Assembly: GCA_028599115.1 (NCBI GenBank)
Contig: JAQRMR010000063.1
Span: forward strand, 1 to 37,180
Source of the DNA: Methyloprofundus sp.
Lineage (GTDB): Bacteria; Pseudomonadota; Gammaproteobacteria; Methylococcales; Methylomonadaceae
Direction of reading: 5' to 3'
DNA length: 37,180 nt
Below the pieces are notes generated by a model. It saw nothing but the letters and a program-made list of their open reading frames with translations, had not been told where the DNA came from and did not search any database. Positions 25,040 to 32,646 of the stretch are shown piece by piece. The position numbers were made by a program, and so were the translations under genes. How positions within the stretch are numbered: position 1 is the stretch's first letter; each line of letters begins with the position of its first letter.

Positions 25040-25055
25040 GCGATAAATGTGCCAA
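25040..25055 (-). promoter_or_regulatory. Sigma-54-like -24/-12 element upstream of the metal cluster
   Basis: On the minus strand the sequence TTGGCACATTTATCGC matches the RpoN consensus TGGCAC-N5-TTGC with one mismatch (TCGC) and exact spacing. The predicted transcript start would be near 25028, about 28 bases before ATG 25000. An AT-rich TATAAAT stretch just downstream could instead be a sigma-70 -10 box. No enhancer-binding site was identified. Confidence 0.35.
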
Positions 25056-25251
25056 CTCGTAACTACTTGATTATAAAGGTGCGCGGAAGGTTGTTTGTAA
25101 GATTTATGAAGAAAAGTAAGGGATATAATATGGTTTTATAGGGCATATAACATAGTTTAATTAATTTAACTAACTGGTAGCCTATTAAAACCGCAACACA
25201 TAAACAGCGAGGTGATATTTATGTGTTGGATCTGTTTTTAGTTTATTCGAG

Positions 25252-26448
25252 CTATAGGCTTTCTGTTACTGCACAAACAAATGTTTTTAAATATTCAGTT
25301 TCGGCAATAGCAGGGTGAATAGGGTGATCCATGGCCTGTCCGCCAGAAGCAACAATTGTTAGGTGTCTATCTATATGGCGTGCTGAGGTGCGTAAAATAT
25401 AATGCAGATTAGCGCGGCTTAAGTGATAAGAGCAAGATGCAGACACTAAAATGCCATCTTTTGCTAAAACTTGTAAGGCTAAGTGATTTAAGCGACGATA
25501 AGCTTCATAGCCTGCTTTAAAGTCTTTTTTACGTTTTATCAATGCTGGTGGGTCTAAAATAATAATATCAAAACGCTTTCTTTCTTCGCGAGCTTGTTTT
25601 AGAAATTCAAACACGTCACTTTTAACAAAATCCATTTTTTCGCTAACATTGTTTAGCTTTGCATTTTCGTTACCTAGTGCAATAGCACTGGCTGAAGCAT
25701 CAACACAAGTCGTATGTTCGGCACCATTACAAGCGGCGGGAACACCCCATGCTCCAGTATAAGAAAACAAATCTAACACTGTTTTATCTTTTACTATTTT
25801 AGCTAATTCTGCACGGCTGCTACGGTGGTCATAAAACCAGCCCGTTTTTTGGCCGTTTAGCACATCGATTTTGAATTGTGTATTATTTTCTTCGATAAGC
25901 ACTTCTGCAGGAAGCTCTCCGTAAACCACTTCTGATTCAGTGGAGATACCTTCTAGCTCGCGTTGTGGGTTATCATTTTTGAGCAAGATAGCTTTAGGCT
26001 GTAATAGTTCAACTAAGACTTCAATCAATGGTTCTTTTTGGCGCTCGATACCTGCTGTGGTAATTTGCACTGATAAAACATCACCAAAGCGGTCAATGAC
26101 TAAGCCTGATAAACCATCGCTTTCACCAAAGACTAAGCGATAAAAAGGTTTATCGTAAAAACGCTCACGCAGGGCAAGTGCTTTAGAAATTCGAGAGGTA
26201 AAGAGCTTATAGCCTAATTTTGCTCCTGCTTTTCTAGAAAGCAATCGCGCACAAATTAAAGTATTAGGGTTGATATAAGCTGCGCCCATTATTTGACCAT
26301 TACTAGCAAGTACTTGGACTGTATCACCTGCTTGAAATTGTGTTAGTGGCGTGCGAGCAGTATCGACTTCGTTGCTAAAGACCCAAAGGTGTCCTTGGCG
26401 TAGGCGTTTGTCTTCATTTTTCTTTAGGATGAGTTCTGGGTGAGCCAT
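25252..26448 (-). CDS. rlmI: 23S rRNA (cytosine-C5)-methyltransferase, RlmI type
   Basis: A 398-residue SAM-dependent methyltransferase with an N-terminal PUA domain (about 1-80, opening LKKNEDKRLRQGHLWVFSNE). A central region and a Rossmann methyltransferase domain follow. SAM-binding motif I is DLFSYTGAWGVPAACNGAEH, motif IV is LDPPALIKRKKDF, and the likely catalytic cysteine is in SASCSYHLS. Size and layout match E. coli RlmI, which makes m5C1962 of 23S rRNA. The related RlmK-type fusion is excluded by length. Divergent from the diguanylate cyclase gene. Confidence 0.92.
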   Translation of the reverse strand: MAHPELILKKNEDKRLRQGHLWVFSNEVDTARTPLTQFQAGDTVQVLASNGQIMGAAYINPNTLICARLLSRKAGAKLGYKLFTSRISKALALRERFYDKPFYRLVFGESDGLSGLVIDRFGDVLSVQITTAGIERQKEPLIEVLVELLQPKAILLKNDNPQRELEGISTESEVVYGELPAEVLIEENNTQFKIDVLNGQKTGWFYDHRSSRAELAKIVKDKTVLDLFSYTGAWGVPAACNGAEHTTCVDASASAIALGNENAKLNNVSEKMDFVKSDVFEFLKQAREERKRFDIIILDPPALIKRKKDFKAGYEAYRRLNHLALQVLAKDGILVSASCSYHLSRANLHYILRTSARHIDRHLTIVASGGQAMDHPIHPAIAETEYLKTFVCAVTESL

Positions 26449-26478
26449 AGTATGTGCTTATAATTAAAGTTAGATTAG

Positions 26479-26498
26479 CAATCATTATAGTATGATTG
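26479..26498. promoter_or_regulatory. Inverted repeat in the rlmI / diguanylate cyclase divergent promoter
   Basis: CAATCAT (26479-26485) and ATGATTG (26492-26498) are perfect 7-bp inverted repeats separated by 6 bases (TATAGT, itself like a -10 box). Position in a 100-bp divergent region suits a dimeric repressor site controlling one or both genes. No known regulator is implied. Confidence 0.35.
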
Positions 26499-26550
26499 GT
26501 GAAGTGTAAAATAATGTTTAGTTGTGATTGAGTTGTTTTAGGTGATGGTT

Positions 26551-28164
26551 ATGAAAAAAATAAGAAAAAAGCAACGAAGTGTTTTGTTGATTTTAGTTGT
26601 TAGTTGCATTGTGCTTATTTCGGATATTGTCTTGATTGGAATCAACTACTATGCCTCTCAACAAGCCTTAAATCACTCATTAATGCAACGAGCGCAAGGG
26701 CATATGGAAGGTGTTGAATTGGCTCTAGGGATGACCAAACGGAATATGTTGCAGTTAGCGACTCATTTTTCAGGTAATAAAAAATTAAACTTACTTTTTT
26801 TAGAGGGGAAAAAAGCCGTTGCAGCAGAGGGGAGTGCTAGCCCTAAAGCAGCTGAAATACGTAAAAAAATATTGAGCGATGTAAAATCTAGTTGGGATGA
26901 AATGACCTCTAAATTTGATGTGAGGCAACTACATTACCATCTTGGTCCTGGTAGTTTAAGTTTCTTAAGAGTGCACAAACCGCATAAGTTTGGAGACCGT
27001 ATGGATGATGTTCGTTACACCATTGTTGATACTAATGCGGAACTTAAAGCTAGAACAGGGTTTGAAACAGGGCGAGTTTATAGCGGAATTCGAGGTGTTG
27101 TTCCTATTTTTGTCACAGACCCTGAAACTGAAAAAAAAGTGCATGTTGGAGCACTGGAGGTAGGTACGTCTTATACTAAGTTATTGATGTTGGTGAGTAA
27201 AGCTCAAGGCACGGGGAGTGCTATTTTATTAACTAAAGCTCATGCCGAGCGTAATATGTGGCCCAACTCTATCAAAGAGCGCTTTGGAGATATTTTGCAA
27301 ACTTGTGGTTGTTTTATTGAATCCAGCTCTCGACCTTTAGCAGAAACGAAAGAAATGATCTCAATGGCTAAGAATTTAGCCTTAGGTAGTTCGATAAGAA
27401 AAATGGAAATCATTGAAAAAGATGGGCGCTTTTTTACGTTATACCAAGAGCCATTAAGAGATTATCGTGGAGAAAGTAATGTTGATTTACCGGTGGCTGG
27501 GTCGACTATTATTTGGGATGACGTAACATTAGAGGTTAATAAGTTTAACCAAGATTTTCAATTAAATATTCTGTATGGCATTTTAGGTTTTTTTATTATT
27601 GAAATTGTTTTATTTTTTGCCATGAGAGTTGAGCGTAAGATTTATGAAGTGGGCACTTTAGCGGGGCTTGATGGCTTAACCGGCATCCCAAATAGGCGTG
27701 ATTTTGATGAGGTTTGGCTAAAGGAGATTAGTCGGGCAAGACGTTATAACCAGCCTTTATCGGTGGTTATGTGTGATGTGGATTATTTCAAGCTTTTTAA
27801 TGATTCCTATGGGCATGTCAGAGGAGATGAGTGTTTAAGAAAGGTTGCGTCAGCTTTGTCAGGATCATTGCATAGATCGACAGATTATGTGGCGCGTTAT
27901 GGAGGGGAAGAGTTTGTTTATATTTTGCCTAATACCACGGTAGAGCAGGCGGAAAAAATAACTGAGAAGGCTCGTTTAGCAATAATAGCGTTAGCTATGG
28001 AGCATAAAGAATCAAGCGTAAGCTCAGTGGTAACAATGAGTTTTGGTATTGCCAGTATGGTTGTCATCGAGCCAGAGGAAGTTAAGCTTATTCGTATTGC
28101 TGATGAATGTTTATACAAAGCAAAAGCAAAAGGACGAAATTGTGCGGTCAGTAAGCAAATTTAA
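26551..28164 (+). CDS. Membrane diguanylate cyclase with periplasmic Cache-like sensor
   Basis: A 537-residue protein made of an N-terminal membrane helix (about 10-32), a periplasmic sensor domain (about 35-340), a second helix (about 345-365) and a GGDEF domain. The sensor has the pattern HYHLGPGSLSFLRVHKPHKF and GIRGVVPIF ... HVGALEVG seen in double-Cache type domains that bind small ligands. The cyclase domain has LDGLTGIPNRRDFD and the active site GGEEF (451-455). RSTD five residues before GGEEF is an RxxD inhibitory site, so c-di-GMP should inhibit it. I start at ATG 26551 because AGGTGA sits 5 bases upstream; GTG 26542 and ATG 26545 are alternatives. No EAL domain. Confidence 0.9.
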   Translation: MKKIRKKQRSVLLILVVSCIVLISDIVLIGINYYASQQALNHSLMQRAQGHMEGVELALGMTKRNMLQLATHFSGNKKLNLLFLEGKKAVAAEGSASPKAAEIRKKILSDVKSSWDEMTSKFDVRQLHYHLGPGSLSFLRVHKPHKFGDRMDDVRYTIVDTNAELKARTGFETGRVYSGIRGVVPIFVTDPETEKKVHVGALEVGTSYTKLLMLVSKAQGTGSAILLTKAHAERNMWPNSIKERFGDILQTCGCFIESSSRPLAETKEMISMAKNLALGSSIRKMEIIEKDGRFFTLYQEPLRDYRGESNVDLPVAGSTIIWDDVTLEVNKFNQDFQLNILYGILGFFIIEIVLFFAMRVERKIYEVGTLAGLDGLTGIPNRRDFDEVWLKEISRARRYNQPLSVVMCDVDYFKLFNDSYGHVRGDECLRKVASALSGSLHRSTDYVARYGGEEFVYILPNTTVEQAEKITEKARLAIIALAMEHKESSVSSVVTMSFGIASMVVIEPEEVKLIRIADECLYKAKAKGRNCAVSKQI

Positions 28165-28178
28165 ATAAGCTAGGGCAG

Positions 28179-28724
28179 TTATTTGTTGAAATGCTTTAAC
28201 TCGATGTTATAACCTGCGAAATGATGTGAAGGAATGTTGATAAGGAAGTCTATGGTAAATAATTCATTAGGTAAAATAATTGAATTTGATACCTTAGCTG
28301 GTTGGTATGTTTCTGAGCTAAAATAACGCTGTGTTAAAAGCCCTCCCTGTATGTTTCTCAGTGTTAGGAGTAAATAGGGGGTGTGTTGAGGGAAATCAGC
28401 GTGATTAATAAAGCTGATTTTTACGCGGTATTGTTTGTTTTTTTCGGGAGATAAATGACTGCCAATGACTGTAAAATCTGAACTGTTTTTATAAGTAGGA
28501 AGTGATTGATTAAATAACTGGCTAACCGTTATTAAATAAGGACGAACTTGTGGATTTTGTGCAAGTTTGTAAGCTAAAAAATGATTAACTTGAGCGGCTA
28601 ATAAAACGAGACCTAAGATGCTGCCCCAAATATAAAATTTAGATGACTTCGCTGGTGCTTGTTGCCAAGCAAAAGTCTGGGCTGCTATATCGTGCTCGAT
28701 AGAGTGGTCTTGCTCTTCTTGCAT
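28179..28724 (-). CDS. DUF3426-like membrane protein lacking the zinc-ribbon
   Basis: A 181-residue protein with one membrane segment at about 30-50 (FYIWGSILGLVLLAAQVNHF) and a periplasmic beta-rich part containing FTVIGSHLSP, YRVKISFINHADFPQHTPYL, LLTLRNIQGGLL and LPNELFTIDFLI. This matches the DUF3426 domain. Family members usually begin with an MJ0042 zinc-ribbon (two CxxC); here there is no cysteine at all. It starts 4 bp after the prmA stop, as in many gammaproteobacteria, where DUF3426 and prmA travel together. Function unknown. Confidence 0.78.
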   Translation of the reverse strand: MQEEQDHSIEHDIAAQTFAWQQAPAKSSKFYIWGSILGLVLLAAQVNHFLAYKLAQNPQVRPYLITVSQLFNQSLPTYKNSSDFTVIGSHLSPEKNKQYRVKISFINHADFPQHTPYLLLTLRNIQGGLLTQRYFSSETYQPAKVSNSIILPNELFTIDFLINIPSHHFAGYNIELKHFNK

Positions 28725-28728
28725 GTTA

Positions 28729-29607
28729 TTAGTTTTTTAAACCATCTAAACGACACCAATCATCTTGGATAGTCGGAGCTTGTAGAGAGAATGATGTTTG
28801 GTAAAACTCTGAAACCTGGGTGGCTTGCTCTTTTAAAATGCCAGATAAAACGAGTTGACCTTCATTTTTAACTAAGCCGGTAATATTTTCAGATAATTCC
28901 ATCAGTGGTTTAGCTAAAATATTGGCTAAAACAAGATCAGCAGCAAATGGTTTAAAGTCCTCCGCTAAGAAAGTTTTAATTTTAGATTCAACTTTATTTT
29001 TTTGTGCGTTGTCGATGGTAGCAATTAAGGCTTGTGGGTCAATATCGACAGCATAAGCTTCTTTAGCGCCTAATAACACAGCAGCAACCGCTAATATTCC
29101 AGAGCCACATCCAAAATCTATTACTGTTTTTCCGGTTACATCATTATTAGCAAGCCACTCCAAGCAGAGAGCCGTGGTTGGGTGAGTACCTGTACCAAAA
29201 GCTAATCCAGGATCTAATACTAAGCTGACGGTATCGGCTTCTTCTTGCTCTTGTCCTGATGGATAAACCCAAAGGCGTTGACCAAATTTCATAGGTTTGT
29301 AGTGTTCCATCCATGAACGTTCCCATGTTTGATCAGCTAAAATCTCGGCATGCCAGTGGCTGGTTTTTTCTGCAGAGAATTTTTGGGTAAATAAACTTTG
29401 GATTAATTCTGGTGATGCATCTAGCTCAAACAAAGCAATAGTTTTTGTTTGCTCCCAAATACGTGTTTCACCGATATTAGGCTCGTAAACCGGTTTTGAT
29501 TCTGCGCTCATATAAGTCACAGAAACAGCGCCTAAATTGCTAAAAAAATCAGAAAGTTCAGAAGCAAGAGCTTCGTCACTAACAATAGATATTTGATGCC
29601 AAGCCAT
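28729..29607 (-). CDS. prmA: Ribosomal protein L11 methyltransferase
   Basis: PrmA methylates several positions on ribosomal protein L11. The 292-residue protein has the N-terminal L11-recognition domain (about 1-100), then a SAM-binding fold with DFGCGSGILAVAAVLLGA (motif I), LDPGLAFGTGTHPTT before it, and the motif NILAKPLMEL. The length and motif order are normal. The upstream accC transcript is separated by the terminator at 29634-29670, so prmA with the DUF3426 gene is likely a two-gene unit. Confidence 0.96.
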   Translation of the reverse strand: MAWHQISIVSDEALASELSDFFSNLGAVSVTYMSAESKPVYEPNIGETRIWEQTKTIALFELDASPELIQSLFTQKFSAEKTSHWHAEILADQTWERSWMEHYKPMKFGQRLWVYPSGQEQEEADTVSLVLDPGLAFGTGTHPTTALCLEWLANNDVTGKTVIDFGCGSGILAVAAVLLGAKEAYAVDIDPQALIATIDNAQKNKVESKIKTFLAEDFKPFAADLVLANILAKPLMELSENITGLVKNEGQLVLSGILKEQATQVSEFYQTSFSLQAPTIQDDWCRLDGLKN

Positions 29608-29633
29608 AAGTAAAAGGGTAAATAAAAGGGAAG

Positions 29634-29670
29634 CTAAAAAAATGGGCGAACCTTTAGAAAAGGCTCACCC
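29634..29670 (-). terminator. Rho-independent terminator after accC
   Basis: On the minus strand GGGTGAGCCTTT and AAAGGTTCGCCC pair at all 12 positions as RNA (two G-U), with a 3-base loop, and are followed by ATTTTTTTAG. It lies between accC (stop 29700) and prmA (start 29607), so it ends the aroQ-accB-accC transcript. Confidence 0.85.
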
Positions 29671-29699
29671 GAATAAAAGCATTAATTAAAGTGGAAAAA

Positions 29700-31043
29700 T
29701 TAATTAATACCGAGTTTCTTTTCTAAGTAGTGAATGTTTTGCCCGCCAACTGCAAAGGCATTATCAGCCATAATGTCTTTTTGTAATGGGATGTTGGTTT
29801 TAATACCATCAATTACCATTTCATTAAGAGCTGTTTTCATACGAGCAATAGCGCTAGATCTGTCTTCACCATGGCAAATGAGCTTACCAATCATTGAATC
29901 ATAGTAGGGCGGAACTTTATAGCCATTATAAATATGCGTTTCACAACGAACACCTGGGCCACCTGGCATATGGAATAAATCGATAGTTCCAGGGCAAGGC
30001 ATAAAAGTAACTGCGTCTTCTGCATTTAAGCGACACTCAATAGCATGACCACGCAACACAATATCATCTTGTGTAAATGATAAAGGTTCTCCAGCGGCAA
30101 TACGTAATTGCTCTTTTACCAGATCAATGCCGGTGACCATCTCAGTAACAGGGTGCTCTACTTGAATACGGGTGTTCATTTCAATAAAGAAAAACTCACC
30201 TTTTTCATATAAGAATTCAAACGTCCCCGCGCCTAAATAACCAATATCAACGCAGGCTTGTGAGCAGCGCTCACCAATGAATTGTCGTTGTTCTTCGGTG
30301 ATTCCTGGTGCAGGTGCTTCTTCAACTACTTTTTGGTGGCGACGTTGCATAGAACAATCACGTTCACCTAAGTGAACGGCATTACCATGTGCATCAGATA
30401 GTACTTGGATTTCAATATGGCGAGGATCTTCTAGGAACTTCTCCATATAAACGGTATCGTTACCAAAAAAAGAACCCGCTTCAGATTTAGTTAAAGCAAT
30501 AGAGCTTAATAAGGCACCTTCAGTATGCACCGTACGCATACCACGCCCACCACCACCACCAGCTGCTTTAATGATAATAGGGTAGCCTATTTCTTTAGCC
30601 ATTTTAAGATTGGTTTCGTTGTCATCACCGAGTGGTTCGCCGTTACCAGGAACACAAGGAATGCCAGAAGCAACCATGGCTTTTTTAGCCTGAATTTTAT
30701 CTCCCATTTTGCGAATGGTATCCGCTTCAGGGCCAATAAAAGTAAAGCCACTTTGTTTTACTTTTTCAGAAAATTCAGCACTTTCAGCTAAAAATCCGTA
30801 GCCAGGGTGAATCGCTTCGGCATCAGTCACTTCGGCAGCACTAATAATAGCCGGTATGTTTAGGTAGCTATCAGCTGATGCTGCTGGGCCAATACAAATG
30901 GCTTCATCCGCTAAGCGAACATGTTTTAAATCACGATCTGCACTTGAATAAACAGCGACAGTTTTTACGCCCAGCTCACGGCAGGCACGCAAGATCCGTA
31001 GGGCTATTTCCCCACGGTTTGCGATAAGAATTTTATCAAACAT
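29700..31043 (-). CDS. accC: Biotin carboxylase subunit of acetyl-CoA carboxylase
   Basis: AccC carboxylates the biotin carried by AccB using ATP and bicarbonate, the first half of malonyl-CoA synthesis. The 447-residue ATP-grasp enzyme shows the N-terminal [20 protein letters not shown], the glycine-rich lid [15 protein letters not shown], and the active-site segment [20 protein letters not shown]. The length equals E. coli AccC to within a few residues. It starts 18 bp after accB, and a terminator follows. No frame problems seen. Confidence 0.98.
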   Translation of the reverse strand: MFDKILIANRGEIALRILRACRELGVKTVAVYSSADRDLKHVRLADEAICIGPAASADSYLNIPAIISAAEVTDAEAIHPGYGFLAESAEFSEKVKQSGFTFIGPEADTIRKMGDKIQAKKAMVASGIPCVPGNGEPLGDDNETNLKMAKEIGYPIIIKAAGGGGGRGMRTVHTEGALLSSIALTKSEAGSFFGNDTVYMEKFLEDPRHIEIQVLSDAHGNAVHLGERDCSMQRRHQKVVEEAPAPGITEEQRQFIGERCSQACVDIGYLGAGTFEFLYEKGEFFFIEMNTRIQVEHPVTEMVTGIDLVKEQLRIAAGEPLSFTQDDIVLRGHAIECRLNAEDAVTFMPCPGTIDLFHMPGGPGVRCETHIYNGYKVPPYYDSMIGKLICHGEDRSSAIARMKTALNEMVIDGIKTNIPLQKDIMADNAFAVGGQNIHYLEKKLGIN

Positions 31044-31061
31044 TGCTTATTGCCTCGTGGA

Positions 31062-31520
31062 TTATTCTATGATGAAAAGAGCTTGGTCATATTCAACCGG
31101 CTGAGCATTTTCGATTAGAATTTGCTTAATGACACCACTTTTATCCGCTTCGATTTGGTTAAGAATTTTCATTGCTTCAATAATACAAAGCGTATCACCC
31201 TCTTTTACGGTTGAACCTACTTCTACGAAAGAGGCAGAACCTGGCGATGCAGCACGGTAAAAAGTACCCACCATTGGTGATTTAAGGGCGTGGTCAGCGG
31301 GTTCAGGACTCTCAATAGCTGCTGGTGCAGCGGCTGAAGTTGCTGCAGGAGCAGGTGCTGCGCTTATTGCAATGGGTGCAGGAGCTGCTACGGCAACAGG
31401 TGCTGGAGCGCTAGAATAACGATTGATACGTACCGATTCTTCACCTTCGGTAATTTCAATTTCAGCAATGTCAGATTCTTCAATAAGTTCGATCAGTTTT
31501 TTTATTTTTCTAATATCCAC
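31062..31520 (-). CDS. accB: Biotin carboxyl carrier protein of acetyl-CoA carboxylase
   Basis: A 152-residue biotinylated carrier. It has an N-terminal dimerisation part ([17 protein letters not shown]), an Ala/Pro-rich linker (about 37-75) and a biotinyl domain with the modified lysine at Lys118 in EAMKILNQ. The usual form is EAMKMMN or EAMKLMN, so the residue after the lysine is Ile here, which is a mild variant. It lies between aroQ (3 bp upstream) and accC, the classic aroQ-accB-accC order. Confidence 0.97.
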   Translation of the reverse strand: MDIRKIKKLIELIEESDIAEIEITEGEESVRINRYSSAPAPVAVAAPAPIAISAAPAPAATSAAAPAAIESPEPADHALKSPMVGTFYRAASPGSASFVEVGSTVKEGDTLCIIEAMKILNQIEADKSGVIKQILIENAQPVEYDQALFIIE

Positions 31521-31523
31521 GAT

Positions 31524-31970
31524 TTATTTATCCTCGAGTAGGGTCTGATGTGCAGCCTCTAAGGCCAGTTGGTATCCAGTTGCACCAAGTCCACAAATAA
31601 CTCCCTGAGCAATATCAGAAAAGTAAGAGTGCTTACGAAAAGGCTCTCTTGCGTGAACGTTGGACAGATGGACTTCTATAAAGGGTATTTTTGTTGCCAG
31701 CAAAGCATCTCTAATGGCAACGCTAGTATGGGTAAAAGCCGCTGGATTGATAATGATAAAATCTACCTTATCAGCAAAGGCTTGGTGAACATGTTCTACA
31801 ATTTCATGTTCTGCATTATTCTGGTGAAAATTAAGTTGGTGGCCTGCATTGTCAGCAAAGGATTCTGCGCTTTGCTGAATATCAGCGAGTGTTTTGTTGC
31901 CATAATGACCAGGTTCGCGCACACCTAAAAGGTTTAGGTTGGGGCCATTGAGGATTGTTATTTTTGCCAT
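31524..31970 (-). CDS. aroQ: 3-dehydroquinate dehydratase, type II
   Basis: AroQ converts 3-dehydroquinate to 3-dehydroshikimate in the shikimate pathway. The 148-residue type II enzyme has [16 protein letters not shown], with the active-site Arg and Tyr (about 18 and 23), [16 protein letters not shown], and the substrate-binding [20 protein letters not shown]. It starts the aroQ-accB-accC operon. The 118 bp upstream contain a likely promoter and the stem at 32028-32082. Confidence 0.97.
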   Translation of the reverse strand: MAKITILNGPNLNLLGVREPGHYGNKTLADIQQSAESFADNAGHQLNFHQNNAEHEIVEHVHQAFADKVDFIIINPAAFTHTSVAIRDALLATKIPFIEVHLSNVHAREPFRKHSYFSDIAQGVICGLGATGYQLALEAAHQTLLEDK

Positions 31971-32027
31971 GAAATAAACACTTTTTGAAAGGTTTAACTT
32001 AATATATTCGCTAATTTTCTCTAATTT

Positions 32028-32090
32028 AGCCGGTTTTGTCCAGAATTAAGTTATTTAACAGCAATTAGCGACAAAAACGGCTATTTTTTT
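32028..32090 (+). terminator. Terminator-like stem pointing against the flanking genes
   Basis: AGCCGGTTTTGTC (32028-32040) and GACAAAAACGGCT (32070-32082) pair at 12 of 13 positions, with a 29-base loop, and are followed on the plus strand by ATTTTTTTATTTATTTTT. Both neighbours, tlpA-like and aroQ, read on the minus strand, where no T-run follows the stem. It could block antisense transcription into the dsbD operon, or simply be structure at the tlpA 3' end. Confidence 0.45.
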
Positions 32091-32634
32091 ATTTATTTTT
32101 ATCAGGCTGGTCGATTTTTTCGTTTGATTTAAGGGCGCTGATAAGCTGATTTTCGAGTAATTCTTTAGATAGTTCGCCGGGGTGATGGAAAATAATATTA
32201 TTTTCTTGGTTAACAATGACTGTATAAGGGATTGCGCTGACAATATTACCCAGCTGTTTAGCAATTAACCCGCCTTCAGAGGGAGATATTAAAATTGGGT
32301 AATTAATCTCGATAAACGCTAAGTAGTCCTCCACTGCACTGGGGTCATCAATAGCGATACCGATAAATTGGATATTTTGCTTGGCGTATTTCTTTTGTAA
32401 CTGTATGAAGTCAGGCATTTCTTTTAAACAAGGAGGGCACCAAGTTGCCCAAAAGTTAATAATGCGTATTTTATCTTTCCACTGGCTGATTTCTTGTATT
32501 TTTCCTTGGCGGTCTGGTAAAGAAAAATCAACTAAAGGAATCACTTTCTGTGCATATTCTTGTTGTTGCTGTTCAAACCAAGCAATAAGCAAAATAAAAA
32601 TGAGTACAGTAGAAGCAAGCAATAGTTTAGGCAT
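32089..32634 (-). CDS. TlpA/ResA-like membrane-anchored thioredoxin
   Basis: A 181-residue protein with an uncleaved N-terminal membrane anchor (about 3-21) and a periplasmic thioredoxin-like domain of the TlpA/ResA type. The active site is WATWCPPCLKEM with Cys66 and Cys69. FSLPDRQGKIQEISQWKDK opens the domain, and a cis-Pro segment AIPYTVIV follows near 145. It lies 12 bp after dsbD, so it probably takes electrons from DsbD. Such proteins reduce cytochrome c apoprotein or metal-site thiols; the partner here is unknown, though a copper centre assembly role would fit the region. Confidence 0.88.
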   Translation of the reverse strand: MPKLLLASTVLIFILLIAWFEQQQQEYAQKVIPLVDFSLPDRQGKIQEISQWKDKIRIINFWATWCPPCLKEMPDFIQLQKKYAKQNIQFIGIAIDDPSAVEDYLAFIEINYPILISPSEGGLIAKQLGNIVSAIPYTVIVNQENNIIFHHPGELSKELLENQLISALKSNEKIDQPDKNK

Positions 32635-32646
32635 AAAAGGCTGTTT

